NCBI GenBank assembly: GCA_050633645.1
Contig: JBOEGX010000001.1
Coordinates: forward strand, 620,001-684,000
Length of the DNA: 64,000 nt
Direction of reading: 5' to 3'
DNA from: UBA1672 sp050633645
GTDB lineage: Bacteria; Pseudomonadota; Alphaproteobacteria; Micavibrionales; Micavibrionaceae
Under the pieces are notes generated by a model that worked only from the letters and a program-made list of their open reading frames with translations, was not told where the DNA came from and did not search any database. Both the position numbers and the translations under genes were made by a program. How positions within the stretch are numbered: position 1 is the stretch's first letter; every line of letters starts with the position of its first letter. Shown one piece after another: positions 19,041 to 28,368 of the stretch.

Positions 19041-19086
19041 ATGCTACAAAAATAGCTACTCGTATTTAGCACTTACAATGAAAAGT

Positions 19087-19116
19087 TTGACACCAGAAAG
19101 AATGCAATGTCATAAT
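19087..19116 (+). promoter_or_regulatory. Probable sigma70 promoter
   Basis: TTGACA, 18 bases, CATAAT, 34 bases before the start at 19,150. Confidence 0.6.
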
Positions 19117-19149
19117 ACTTTTAATTAAATTCATACGGGATGGTCAAAA

Positions 19150-19482
19150 ATGACACAAGAAAAAGAATTAAATTTAGAAAAAATTGAGAAGGCTGCTCAA
19201 TCCATATCTGAACACACGGATGGCATTAACTTCAAACTCAATATTGGGGCAGGTATTTTGGCATTATCTTTTTTTGGGTCATGCACGATGTCGGATAGTA
19301 AATCTGCCTATCAGGATGTAAAATGTGCCGTTGATTTCAATGCACCCACAGAATTACAGGCGAAGCAACTCACCGCTTGCACAGAAAACGCCGCAAAGGT
19401 TTATCAAGCGGTGGGCTATGATAATGTAACACCGAATAAGCTGCATGTTATTTTGGAAAATTCTAGCGCGCCAGAGCTATAA
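19150..19482 (+). CDS. Small membrane-anchored hypothetical protein
   Basis: 110 residues. A charged helix (1-28) precedes one hydrophobic segment (about 30-46, G-A-G-I-L-A-L-S-F-F-G) with a Cys at its end, then a polar domain with two more Cys that may form a disulfide outside the membrane. Not a standard lipoprotein signal, because about 28 charged residues precede the helix. Own promoter and a shared terminator downstream. Confidence 0.65.
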   Translation: MTQEKELNLEKIEKAAQSISEHTDGINFKLNIGAGILALSFFGSCTMSDSKSAYQDVKCAVDFNAPTELQAKQLTACTENAAKVYQAVGYDNVTPNKLHVILENSSAPEL

Positions 19483-19483
19483 A

Positions 19484-19506
19484 AAAAGCCGCATCACGCG
19501 GCTTTT
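19484..19506. terminator. Bidirectional intrinsic terminator
   Basis: GCCGC / GCGGC stem flanked by A-run and T-run, between the convergent 110-residue gene and acnA, so it can end both transcripts. Confidence 0.85.
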
Positions 19507-19523
19507 CTATAGAATTCGCAACC

Positions 19524-22196
19524 CTACGCCGCGAGTTGACGAAGGACGTAGTGCAGAATTCCACCATTTTTGTAGTATTCCATCTCATCCAACGTATCAA
19601 TGCGGCAAAGAAGTGTTACTTCTTGCTCTGATCCGTCGGCGTAATGAACCGTCATCTGGACATCTTGTTGAGGGTTTAGGCCGCCCGCTATCCCCTTAAT
19701 GGAGAAACGCTCAGTGCCGTTCAAATTCAACGTTTTACGGTTTTTATTGTTTTTGAACTGCAATGGAAGAACGCCCATACCGATCAGATTTGATCTGTGG
19801 ATACGCTCAAAACTCTCGGCGACCACGGCCTTCACACCAAGCAATCTCGTGCCCTTCGCCGCCCAGTCACGCGATGATCCTGTACCATATTCCGCGCCCG
19901 CAATCACGACCAACGGCTGCCCCTCGGCTTGATAGCGCATGGATGCGTCATAGATGCTCACTTGCTCACCGCTTGGGATATATTTGGTAAAGCCCCCCTC
20001 AACTCCGCCAAGCATCTCGTTCTTGATACGGATATTGGCGAATGTGCCGCGTGTCATAACCTCATCATTTCCACGGCGCGAGCCATAAGAGTTAAAGTCC
20101 ACTTGCGAGACATTATGGTCGGTGAGATAGCTTCCTGCGGGGGCGTCTTTTTTAATCGCACCAGCGGGAGATATATGATCCGTTGTGACGGAATCCCCAA
20201 GGATAGCGAGCGCGTAAGCCTGTTCAATATCGTTTGTCACCCCCGCTTCCTTGCTCATCCCACTGAAGAATGGTGGGTTACGCACATAAGTCGAGCTATC
20301 AACCCAATCATAAGTCTGTCCAGAGGCATTTCCACCGATTTCCTGCCATTCTTTCGGGCCCTTAAATACATCTGCGTAACGCTCTGTAAACATTTCAGGG
20401 GTCAAGCAAGACGCAACCGTATCGGCTATTTCCTGATTGCTTGGCCAGATGTCTTTCAAATACACATCCTGTCCGTTTTGATCTTGCCCCAAAACTGCGT
20501 TCATAATATCCACGCGCATAGATCCCGCAATCGCATATGCCACGACAAGCGGCGGAGATGCCAGATAATTTGATTTCACATGCGGGGAAATACGCCCCTC
20601 AAAATTACGGTTTCCTGAAAGAACGGCCGTCACGTTCAGGTCGCCCTCATCCACCGCATTACCAATCGGCGTATCTAACGGGCCAGAGTTACCGATACAT
20701 GTGGTACAACCATAACCAACCGTATCAAAACCAAGCGCGTCAAGATCATCTTGTAAGCCCGCCTTGTTCAGATATTCGGTCACCACCTGTGATCCAGGGG
20801 CAAGGGATGTTTTCACCCATGGTTTAACCTGCAAACCCAATGCCTTCGCCTTACGCGCGACCAACCCCGCCGCAACCATAACCGATGGGTTAGATGTATT
20901 TGTACAACTTGTTATCGCGGCGATGACAACATCACCATTATCTAGCTCATAATCACTGCCTTTAACGGCAACTGATTTATGTTCGGGCACTAATGTTTCA
21001 AATGCAGTATGCGCCTGTGTTAAGACAATACGATCCTGTGGGCGTTTCGGGCCAGAGATCGCAGGAACGATTGTTCCCATATCCAGTTCAAGTGTAGTTG
21101 TGAATTCGGGGTCTGGCGTGTGGCTATCTCTCCACATGCCTTGCGCCTTTGCGTATTCCTCAACAATTTTCACACGATGCGGGTCACGGCCTGTAAATTC
21201 AAGGTAACGAATGGTTTCGGCATCAATCGGGAAAAATCCACATGTCGCACCATATTCAGGTGCCATATTCGCGATTGTCGCCTGATCCGCCAGTGACAAT
21301 TTATCAAGGCCATCGCCATAAAACTCAACAAATTTACCAACAACGCCAAGCTCACGCAGCATTTCAACAACGCGCAAGACGAGGTCAGTCGCGGTTGTAC
21401 CCTCTGTCATATTCCCTGTTAGCTTAAAGCCAACAACCTCAGGGATAAGCATAGATACAGGCTGACCCAGCATTGCGGCCTCAGCCTCAATCCCGCCAAC
21501 ACCCCAACCAAGAACGGCCAAACCGTTGATCATTGTTGTATGAGAATCCGTTCCCACCAGTGTATCGGGATAAATTACGTTTTTCGATGCGTCCTTATCA
21601 TCGGCGTCCATCCACACGGTTTGCGCCAGATATTCAAGGTTTACTTGGTGGCAAATCCCTGTACCGGGCGGAACAACGCGGAAATTGTTAAATGCGCCCT
21701 GCCCCCATTTTAGAAACGCATAACGCTCGCCATTGCGTTCAAACTCACGCTCCACATTGTGTTGGAATGCCTTGGGAGAGCCATACTCATCCACCATGAC
21801 AGAGTGATCAATCACCAAATCACATGGGACAAGCGGGTTAATTTTTTCTGGATCACCACCAAGGGCAACCATGGCCTCTCTCATTGCGGCCAAATCAACA
21901 ACGGCGGGGACGCCTGTAAAATCCTGCATCAATACGCGCGCGGGGCGGTAGGCAATTTCATGGCTCGATTTCTTTTCCTTGAGCCAATCGGCAATCGCCT
22001 TTACATCTTCCACCTTTACAGAACGACCGTCTTCATGGCGGAGTAAATTCTCTAATAAAACCTTTAGTGTATAAGGAAGGCGCGAAACATCCCCGATATG
22101 CTTTGTGGCCTCCTCGATTGAAAAGTAATCATAATCTTTTCCCTCAACCGTTAATGTCTTGCGTGTATTTAGTGAATCGTGACCTGTGCGTGCCAT
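19524..22196 (-). CDS. acnA: Aconitate hydratase A
   Basis: 890 residues from ATG 22,196 (M-A-R-T-G-H), the usual AcnA length; an in-frame upstream start would add 18 non-conserved residues. It interconverts citrate and isocitrate in the TCA cycle. The [4Fe-4S] cysteines are in S-C-T-N-T-S-N-P and G-C-T-T-C-I-G-N-S-G-P, with the substrate-loop segment G-S-R-R-G-N-D in the swivelling domain. An AGGG box precedes the start. The cytosolic monomeric enzyme doubles as an iron-sensing RNA-binding protein in some bacteria. Confidence 0.97.
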   Translation of the reverse strand: MARTGHDSLNTRKTLTVEGKDYDYFSIEEATKHIGDVSRLPYTLKVLLENLLRHEDGRSVKVEDVKAIADWLKEKKSSHEIAYRPARVLMQDFTGVPAVVDLAAMREAMVALGGDPEKINPLVPCDLVIDHSVMVDEYGSPKAFQHNVEREFERNGERYAFLKWGQGAFNNFRVVPPGTGICHQVNLEYLAQTVWMDADDKDASKNVIYPDTLVGTDSHTTMINGLAVLGWGVGGIEAEAAMLGQPVSMLIPEVVGFKLTGNMTEGTTATDLVLRVVEMLRELGVVGKFVEFYGDGLDKLSLADQATIANMAPEYGATCGFFPIDAETIRYLEFTGRDPHRVKIVEEYAKAQGMWRDSHTPDPEFTTTLELDMGTIVPAISGPKRPQDRIVLTQAHTAFETLVPEHKSVAVKGSDYELDNGDVVIAAITSCTNTSNPSVMVAAGLVARKAKALGLQVKPWVKTSLAPGSQVVTEYLNKAGLQDDLDALGFDTVGYGCTTCIGNSGPLDTPIGNAVDEGDLNVTAVLSGNRNFEGRISPHVKSNYLASPPLVVAYAIAGSMRVDIMNAVLGQDQNGQDVYLKDIWPSNQEIADTVASCLTPEMFTERYADVFKGPKEWQEIGGNASGQTYDWVDSSTYVRNPPFFSGMSKEAGVTNDIEQAYALAILGDSVTTDHISPAGAIKKDAPAGSYLTDHNVSQVDFNSYGSRRGNDEVMTRGTFANIRIKNEMLGGVEGGFTKYIPSGEQVSIYDASMRYQAEGQPLVVIAGAEYGTGSSRDWAAKGTRLLGVKAVVAESFERIHRSNLIGMGVLPLQFKNNKNRKTLNLNGTERFSIKGIAGGLNPQQDVQMTVHYADGSEQEVTLLCRIDTLDEMEYYKNGGILHYVLRQLAA

Positions 22197-22337
22197 AGTG
22201 ATAAAACCCTGTGTGAAAAATTGTTTGAATAAACGCGAGTGAACTCCCAATGCAGAGCATACACCATTACACGCAAAGCGTTAAGAATGAATTTACATGT
22301 GTGTATTTTCTTTGCAAAAAATAAATGAGGTGATGAA

Positions 22338-22556
22338 ATGGTATCTAATTTTGATTTGGAGCTTGAATTATCGCGTTCCATTGAGAGAGAGGAAGAAAAA
22401 CTTGATCCGTACTGGAAAACACTGTCTCGCTCAACAAACGTAGAATCATGGGAACAACAAAGACGTTTAATAGAAATAGAAGAACAAGCACGACAAATTC
22501 AAAACGACATAGATTATGGGCAGAATATAGATCGCGGGTATGAATTGGAGATGTAA
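22338..22556 (+). CDS. Small acidic helical protein
   Basis: 72 residues, very rich in Glu, Arg, Leu and Gln, with heptad-like spacing over about 30-60: a short coiled coil. Good ribosome binding site (GAGGTG). Divergent from acnA. No family recognised. Confidence 0.55.
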   Translation: MVSNFDLELELSRSIEREEEKLDPYWKTLSRSTNVESWEQQRRLIEIEEQARQIQNDIDYGQNIDRGYELEM

Positions 22557-22641
22557 ACACACTATAACTTCCGTGTTTCACGACATGGTGATGCTTTAAA
22601 TGACAGCACCACATAGAAAGACACAACTTTTATATGCAGTT

Positions 22642-23781
22642 TTATAATTCGAGGACTTTGAGTTCCTGTTGAGATATTGTGCCTTTGGGAACGTCATTCG
22701 CCGCATCAAGATCCGCAATGTGCTCCGCGACGCCGCGCTCTAATCGATCCAATAAGTCTTCGCTGATGTCACCGTGCTCCCTGAAATAGGCAAGGTCCGT
22801 GGCAAGAATGTCTTTCTCCGCAAGAGATCGAGCCTTAACCCCTTTTGTTTTCCAGCCGCATATTTCCTTGGCCTTGTTTAAATCCATGCCCTTATCAAGG
22901 CCATGAAGGCCATACACGCCATAATGATGTTTATCCCGCCACTCGGTTGAGCTGTTTTTATCAGGCAATGAAAGGCTCTTTCCCGAATCCTTCGTTTCAT
23001 CCACATAAAACAACATGTTCCGCACCAATATCGGCAACGACATTTCCACATCGCGGTCACCTTTGCCACTGGCCTCTAACGCCAACTGATGCTCTTTAAC
23101 GCCATTATCAATTCCTTGACGCAAATCATCGCTGATTTTTCCGTTTTTCATGACAAAGTCGAGATCACGATGGAATTTTTCAGTTAAAGTATTTACGTTT
23201 TTCCAGCCACAAATGTCTTTTATTGTCGCTATGTCCATTCGCTCGGGCAAGTCCACGCCGTAATACCCGTTGCGGTTTATTTCTGGCCATGTATGTGAAT
23301 TGGGCAGCGCGCCGTCCTCATCCTCTGCCGCGTGTTTCAACATCATCGCGGCAATCAATGGCACGGATAATTTTCCATTGGTTATTGATTGCTCATAATG
23401 TACAGCAACCCCGAGCATGTCACCTTGTCTCACTCTGTGTTGCTCATGCTTTTCAAGGATCATCCCTTCAAATATTTTGCACAGATCAGCCTTATTGTTC
23501 TTTGCAATATTCAGATTTAATTTTAATTCCTGACCAAGAGCGCCTATATCAATGCCGCGTTCTTGCGCCGTGATCATCATCGTTTTATCAAGCTTTCTCA
23601 AACTATTGTAATGTGATTGGTGCTCTAATTCATCCCCAGAGCCATCCATAATGGCGGCATAAAGCTGTTTGGCTTGAGCAACACAAAACTCCGTCCCCAA
23701 AGATGAAACGGATTTTGTCTTATCATTTAATGTGTCGGATTTACGCCCCATTATGCCCTGATCATTATTTTTATTATTCAT
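22642..23781 (-). CDS. Hypothetical protein with internal duplication
   Basis: 379 residues. Two related units, about 140-231 and 250-354, each run: Pro-rich entry, Y-G-V-x-L/G, D-x-x-x-x-K-x-I-C-G-W-K (190-194 and 307-311), helical linker, D-L-x-F/Y-x-x-x-x-G-x-I-S-D/E-D-L-x-x-x-x-x-x-G-V-x-E-H. A helical N-terminal region precedes them. The repeat could be a small helical binding module; it is not one that I know. No signal or membrane segment. Confidence 0.7.
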   Translation of the reverse strand: MNNKNNDQGIMGRKSDTLNDKTKSVSSLGTEFCVAQAKQLYAAIMDGSGDELEHQSHYNSLRKLDKTMMITAQERGIDIGALGQELKLNLNIAKNNKADLCKIFEGMILEKHEQHRVRQGDMLGVAVHYEQSITNGKLSVPLIAAMMLKHAAEDEDGALPNSHTWPEINRNGYYGVDLPERMDIATIKDICGWKNVNTLTEKFHRDLDFVMKNGKISDDLRQGIDNGVKEHQLALEASGKGDRDVEMSLPILVRNMLFYVDETKDSGKSLSLPDKNSSTEWRDKHHYGVYGLHGLDKGMDLNKAKEICGWKTKGVKARSLAEKDILATDLAYFREHGDISEDLLDRLERGVAEHIADLDAANDVPKGTISQQELKVLEL

Positions 23782-24109
23782 GCTTTTACCATATACAGCA
23801 CGCCCAAATCAAGAAATACGCTTTATAACCACACTATATAAATGCGCGAATCACAATAAAATATCATGATGATTGATTCGAAAAACTGCCTTATTTTTGC
23901 TCCACATAGTTAAAAAACCCTTAATTCTATCCACAGAATTAATTTTTTATCTTTATTTAACAACGCCTTACGCTCGCGGTCATTTGTGAATATACTCCAA
24001 AATTTCGCCACATTTATATTAGATAATAAGAATAGATGATTTGAAAGTTTCGTTTTTTGAACAGAAAACAAACCTCATACTATTTACAATTCGCTTACTT
24101 ACTTTATTC

Positions 24110-24141
24110 ATACCGTTGTCTCCTCAGGCAACGGTATTTTT
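24110..24141 (+). terminator. Orphan intrinsic terminator in a 520-base gap
   Basis: Perfect 9-bp stem ATACCGTTG / CAACGGTAT with a ten-base loop and T-tract on the plus strand. No plus-strand gene lies upstream back to 22,556. The surrounding gap (23,782-24,304) is AT-rich and otherwise shows no convincing coding sequence, so the terminator may close a small RNA. Confidence 0.8.
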
Positions 24142-24304
24142 CTTTGACTTGCATTTTCATAACGTGTTATTTATGAGAAACAAAGACATCCCTCCCGCTC
24201 CCGCTCCCGCTCCATCACATGATTAATTATCATTTCTCTACTGATTTTTTTTCGCGCCCGCGTTAAAGTGTTTTTTTACGTTGCACGATTACAAAGGTCA
24301 GGTT

Positions 24305-25459
24305 ATGAGCAAGCGCAGAAGAACGGCAATCATTCAGGCTGGTATTGGCGAAGACCCCGCGCATCACGCGGTTATATCCCCGCTCTATTTGTCTTCTACC
24401 TTTGAGATTGGCGGGATTGGTGATGCGCCTGAATTTCAATATTCGCGCACCGCAAACCCGACACGTGACCTGCTCGCCCGTACGATGAATGAGCTTGAGG
24501 GCGGTGCTGGCGCGGTTGTGACCAGTTCCGGCATGGCGGCGATTACGCTGTTTCTGCACTTACTGAATCCGGATGATGTTCTGTTTGCACCGTATGATTG
24601 TTACGGGCGGGCCTATCGCTTGCTTGTCACGCTCGCGGATAAGGGGCATTTTCGCCTGAAATTCATTGATCAATATGATAAGGGCGCGGTTGAAGCCGCC
24701 TTTGCCGCCGATACGCCGAAGATGGTGTTTATCGAAAGCCCGTCAAACCCCGTTATGCGGATTGCAGATATTGCGGATATTGCCGCCCGCGCGAAAGTCG
24801 TGGGCGCGGTTACGGTTGTTGATAATACTTTCCTTTCCCCAATGCTGCAACAGCCTTTGGCACTGGGCGCGGATATCGTGATGCATTCCACCACCAAATT
24901 CCTGAACGGGCATAGTGATGTTGTGGGCGGCTGCGTTGTGACGAATGATACGGACATCTTAGAACAGCTTGAATTTTGGGCAAATTCTTTGGGCGTTATC
25001 GGCGCGCCATTTGACAGCTATATGACCCTTCGCGGGATGCGAACATTAGAGCTTCGTGTTCACCGCGCGCAGGAGAACACCGAAGAACTGGTCAAGCTCC
25101 TTCATAATCATGAGAGCGTTGAAACGGTTTACTACCCTGGCCTGCCCTCTCATACGGGGCATGACGTGGCAAAGGCGCAGCAAGAGGGCTTTGGCGCGAT
25201 GCTCAGCTTTACCCTGAAAGGCGGGCTGCCTGCGGTGAAGCGGTTTGTTGATGCGCTGCATGTGTTTCGATTGGCGCAATCCTTGGGCGGCACAGAAAGC
25301 CTGATCAACCATCCCGCCAGTATGACCCATGTTTCAATGGGCGAGGAAGCGCGTGAAAAGGCGGGGGTTGTTGATGGTTTGTTGCGCCTGTCTATCGGGG
25401 TGGAGCATATTGATGATTTAACCGACGATCTTCAAGCGGCGCTTCAGGCGGCAGGATAG
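24305..25459 (+). CDS. Cystathionine gamma-synthase-type PLP enzyme
   Basis: 384 residues from ATG 24,305 (M-S-K-R-R-R-T); an ATG eight codons upstream is less likely. Cys/Met-metabolism PLP family (gamma-family): conserved Y-S-R-T-A-N-P-T-R near the N-terminus, S-S-G-M-A-A-I, and the PLP lysine in H-S-T-T-K-F-L-N-G-H-S-D-V-V-G-G. The last part contains the Arg-containing R-L-S-I-G-V-E-H signature. Whether it makes cystathionine, uses O-acetylhomoserine or degrades methionine cannot be told from the motifs. Two bases separate it from the thioredoxin gene. Confidence 0.88.
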   Translation: MSKRRRTAIIQAGIGEDPAHHAVISPLYLSSTFEIGGIGDAPEFQYSRTANPTRDLLARTMNELEGGAGAVVTSSGMAAITLFLHLLNPDDVLFAPYDCYGRAYRLLVTLADKGHFRLKFIDQYDKGAVEAAFAADTPKMVFIESPSNPVMRIADIADIAARAKVVGAVTVVDNTFLSPMLQQPLALGADIVMHSTTKFLNGHSDVVGGCVVTNDTDILEQLEFWANSLGVIGAPFDSYMTLRGMRTLELRVHRAQENTEELVKLLHNHESVETVYYPGLPSHTGHDVAKAQQEGFGAMLSFTLKGGLPAVKRFVDALHVFRLAQSLGGTESLINHPASMTHVSMGEEAREKAGVVDGLLRLSIGVEHIDDLTDDLQAALQAAG

Positions 25460-25461
25460 GC

Positions 25462-26007
25462 ATGGTTATGAACCGTTTTTTAATCGCATTGCCGTTGCTT
25501 ACCCTGCTCTATCTGGGATATTTATTTTATGAGAAAAGCCAGCCCCCCGAAATCCCCCCATTGCTAAACCGTCCGATGCCCGCCTTTAAATTGGAAGAAA
25601 TTCTGGTCGATGGCTTTGGTGATGTTGGCATGTTTTCCCATAGCGACCTGCCCAAACGCACCGTGATGATCAATGTTTTTGCCTCATGGTGCTCCACTTG
25701 TCTGATAGAGCATGACGCGTTGATGGAGGTTTCACAGACCCATGGCATCCCTATTTATGGCATTGCCTATCGGGATAAGCGCGAGACGGTTATTCGGATG
25801 CTCAATAAAATCGGCAATCCCTATACCCGTATCGGCAACGACCCCGAAGGCGCGGAAATGGTGAAATGGCGCGTTACCGCCACGCCCGAAAGCTGGATCA
25901 TCGATAAGAACGGGCGCATTCGATACCATCACCGTGGCTATCTTGGAAAGTATGATGTGAAATATATCATTCTCCCGCTTATTGCGAAAATTGAGGCGGA
26001 AGGCTAA
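25462..26007 (+). CDS. CcmG/DsbE/TlpA-type thioredoxin-like protein
   Basis: 181 residues. An N-terminal membrane anchor (about 5-22), then the thioredoxin fold with A-S-W-C-S-T-C (redox pair Cys-Ser-Thr-Cys near 75), the cis-proline in T-A-T-P-E-S-W, and a G-x-I-R-Y-x-H-x-G strand. Periplasmic reductant of the cytochrome c maturation (CcmG) type. Here it is coupled to a PLP enzyme rather than to ccm genes, so its partner may differ. Confidence 0.85.
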   Translation: MVMNRFLIALPLLTLLYLGYLFYEKSQPPEIPPLLNRPMPAFKLEEILVDGFGDVGMFSHSDLPKRTVMINVFASWCSTCLIEHDALMEVSQTHGIPIYGIAYRDKRETVIRMLNKIGNPYTRIGNDPEGAEMVKWRVTATPESWIIDKNGRIRYHHRGYLGKYDVKYIILPLIAKIEAEG

Positions 26008-26015
26008 TATTTATT

Positions 26016-26045
26016 TTGACACTCAGATTACTTTTATTGTAAAAT
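26016..26045 (+). promoter_or_regulatory. Probable sigma70 promoter
   Basis: TTGACA, 18 bases, TAAAAT, 33 bases before the GTG start at 26,079. Confidence 0.6.
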
Positions 26046-26078
26046 TTTGATAATCAAATAATAAATAAGGGTAATAAA

Positions 26079-27029
26079 GTGGATAACAATCAAGCAAAAG
26101 TTGAAGGTGGGCGTGGACTCGGTGCATCTGTCACTGTTTACGACACACAAGGAAATGAAACCATACAATCAGTCGGTGGAGGCTATGATCTCGCGGGTAT
26201 TGTTACGGCGACCCCCGCCGAAGTTGACGGCAGAAGCGGTTACACGACAATTTCTGTAGAGCGCAATGACGGCACAAGCTCTAACTACACCATGAGCAAT
26301 GATGACGCGGCTGATGTTTTGAGAAGCCAAGCTTATGCAGTAGACAGCCCGAATAATGCTGCGGATTTGGTGGATTACATTCAAAACCCATCTGCTCCTG
26401 TTCAGGTTGCCGCGGAAAGCGACCCACTTGAAAATGAAGCCTATGATGTTGGTGCGGCGGCTCTTCAGGCGGCGCTGGATGATAAACTGGATATTAACTT
26501 TCCTCAGGAATTAGTAGATGCCTTGCCAGACGGAGATTTGGTTGAAACCATTGAGAACTTAATTGAAAGGCAACAAAATCCAAATGAAACTTTAAATCCT
26601 GCGGAGATAAAGATTTTGGAATATGCCGCGACATTTCGTGACGGGAATGAAGCCGTTATTGATGCTGTGCAAGAAGATATGCGCGCCGCACCGGCAAATG
26701 ATGATGTGGGTGCATATGTGAAAACTGACTTCGTGATCGAGGACGGTATAGTGCCCGCATCTGATCTAAGCGATATTCTTGACGGTGAAGAAACATTCAC
26801 CAAATGCGGGGCAGGTCAAAGTGAGGCAGGTTTATTTGCAGACACCGTCGCTAAATGCCCTGTTGTTGATGCTGGTGGAAACTTCCAAGTTTCTACTGTT
26901 GATTTCGAAACGGGAGAGCAAGGCCCAACTTCGAGTATTGATGATGTCATTGGCAAACTGCAAAATCAGGATACTGTGCCAAGCCAAGAGTCAGACAACA
27001 CCGTAACAACCAGTCTTATGGCGCCTTAA
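26079..27029 (+). CDS. Large acidic orphan protein, 316 aa
   Basis: GTG start behind AAGGGT. Strongly acidic, rich in Ala, Asp, Asn and Val, low in Lys, with two Cys in its last third (K-C-G-A-G-Q, A-K-C-P). No signal peptide or membrane helix, no known domain. The end (S-L-M-A-P) recalls the Met-Ala-Pro tail of the 512-residue orphan at 8,988. An EYD-family gene follows 96 bases later, the same pairing as there. Confidence 0.7.
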   Translation: MDNNQAKVEGGRGLGASVTVYDTQGNETIQSVGGGYDLAGIVTATPAEVDGRSGYTTISVERNDGTSSNYTMSNDDAADVLRSQAYAVDSPNNAADLVDYIQNPSAPVQVAAESDPLENEAYDVGAAALQAALDDKLDINFPQELVDALPDGDLVETIENLIERQQNPNETLNPAEIKILEYAATFRDGNEAVIDAVQEDMRAAPANDDVGAYVKTDFVIEDGIVPASDLSDILDGEETFTKCGAGQSEAGLFADTVAKCPVVDAGGNFQVSTVDFETGEQGPTSSIDDVIGKLQNQDTVPSQESDNTVTTSLMAP

Positions 27030-27125
27030 TTACGCAGAAGCAATTCACTTGTTTAATTTTTAAAATCGTGCATTTTAATAGATGTGCGATTTTTATTTTT
27101 TATAGCTATTTTAAGGATTTAAAAT

Positions 27126-27437
27126 ATGGAGGACAACCATTTACCATTGCCGAGCGTTCGAGAAATGGGAGAAATGGAGCTTGTCGTCAGCGATTCTGGT
27201 AAGCTCTATCTTTTTCACAAAGCACCAATGCCCGCAACAATAGAATGGGCAGAATATGACACGGAAATGGCCTCTTTATACTTTGTGTCAGATGATGGGC
27301 GAACCCAAGATTGCGGCATTAAAATACACGCCCCCATGAAAGTGCATATGCTAAAAAGCGCTTCTGTTTATACGATTAAAGTGGAAGATGATTTTTCGAC
27401 GAGCGCTATATGCGAGGTTTCGCTGGTCATTCGGTAA
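27126..27437 (+). CDS. EYD-family small protein (paralogue 4)
   Basis: 103 residues. The shortest and cleanest copy of the domain: L-Y-L-F-H-K-A-P-M-P, then W-A-EYD at 41-45, S-D-D-G-R-T-Q-D-C-G-I-K-I. It is almost the bare domain without the N-terminal extension seen in paralogue 1. It follows the 316-residue acidic orphan. Function unknown. Confidence 0.75.
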   Translation: MEDNHLPLPSVREMGEMELVVSDSGKLYLFHKAPMPATIEWAEYDTEMASLYFVSDDGRTQDCGIKIHAPMKVHMLKSASVYTIKVEDDFSTSAICEVSLVIR

Positions 27438-27496
27438 TGCCCTCATATGGTGGGCGCTCTACTACGAAACTTATAACAACAAATGCATAATGGGTA

Positions 27497-28207
27497 CTAT
27501 TGCAGGACGTCTGCGTAGATACCCGCCTTTTTCTTTTCAAATGCGGGGCATTTATCATCGACGCTTTCATATTCCTCAATCGTATCAACTTCGCGTTGTT
27601 TTTCGCGGCGCTCCAAATTCATTTTTTCCTGCTCTAAACCAATGATTTGGCTGACAACATGCATCATCTTCTCCCTCACCTCTTCCGCGCGTTCACTGGC
27701 GAATGGGCCGGCGGTAAAGCCGCGTGATTTTAGTTCCGTGAAAAGCTTTTGACCGATGATTTTTGCGTATTTATTAACAATAACACGGTCAACCTGCACA
27801 TGTTTCAACTCATGCCCGATGACGGCATTTCGCATACATGGGTCGTGGTAAATTTCTTTGGCAACCACAATGGTCGGCGCAACCTCTATCTTCACATTAA
27901 TTTTATCATACCACTGGCAGCTAATATTATATTCAGGGATTGATTGGCTAGCGAAATTCATTTCATAGCTTAGGCCAACAGAGCCATTCATAAAAGCACG
28001 GGTGATGCTTTTCCCGTGAAACCCATATGGATCAACCGTATCCAAATCATATTGCTGAAGGTCTTTTAAAGACTGAGACACATCATATTTTATTTTTTCG
28101 GATACAGGGGTGATGTTGATTTTTGTTGGTTCATGAATGGGGCATTCTGGTTTATACCCCGCCAACACCACCATTGACGTGATGGTTATCGGATCAATAC
28201 CAATCAT
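27497..28207 (-). CDS. Putative HEXXH metalloprotease-like protein
   Basis: 236 residues behind GGAG. The motif G-H-E-L-K-H-V-Q-V-D near 110-119 is a zincin-type HEXXH with flanking hydrophobic residues, and R-E-V-D-T near 213 could supply a further acidic ligand, a layout reminiscent of DUF922-like proteins. The N-terminus is weakly hydrophobic, and paired Cys residues suggest export. Substrate unknown. Not an M48 protease: the Glu-x-x-x-Asp third-ligand motif is absent. Confidence 0.6.
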   Translation of the reverse strand: MIGIDPITITSMVVLAGYKPECPIHEPTKINITPVSEKIKYDVSQSLKDLQQYDLDTVDPYGFHGKSITRAFMNGSVGLSYEMNFASQSIPEYNISCQWYDKINVKIEVAPTIVVAKEIYHDPCMRNAVIGHELKHVQVDRVIVNKYAKIIGQKLFTELKSRGFTAGPFASERAEEVREKMMHVVSQIIGLEQEKMNLERREKQREVDTIEEYESVDDKCPAFEKKKAGIYADVLQ

Positions 28208-28368
28208 ATTTCATGCTCCATTTACGCTTTTAATCAATTATAACGTCAATATATATAATAAACATTAAAATGATGCACATAATGACACATAGCAACAGCC
28301 GAAGAAAGATTGATTTTGTCTGAAAAAAGGATATAAGAGGGTGTTCAAAAATTTTAGAGGGCAAGACA

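Noticed and set aside
24041..24226. 61-residue plus-strand frame in the intergenic gap
   Set aside because: It runs through the terminator hairpin at 24,110, has no ribosome binding site and ends in low-complexity Pro-Ala; a terminator is the better reading.
27497..28207. Second M48 metalloprotease
   Set aside because: HEXXH is present, but the downstream E-x-x-x-D ligand and membrane features of M48 are missing.
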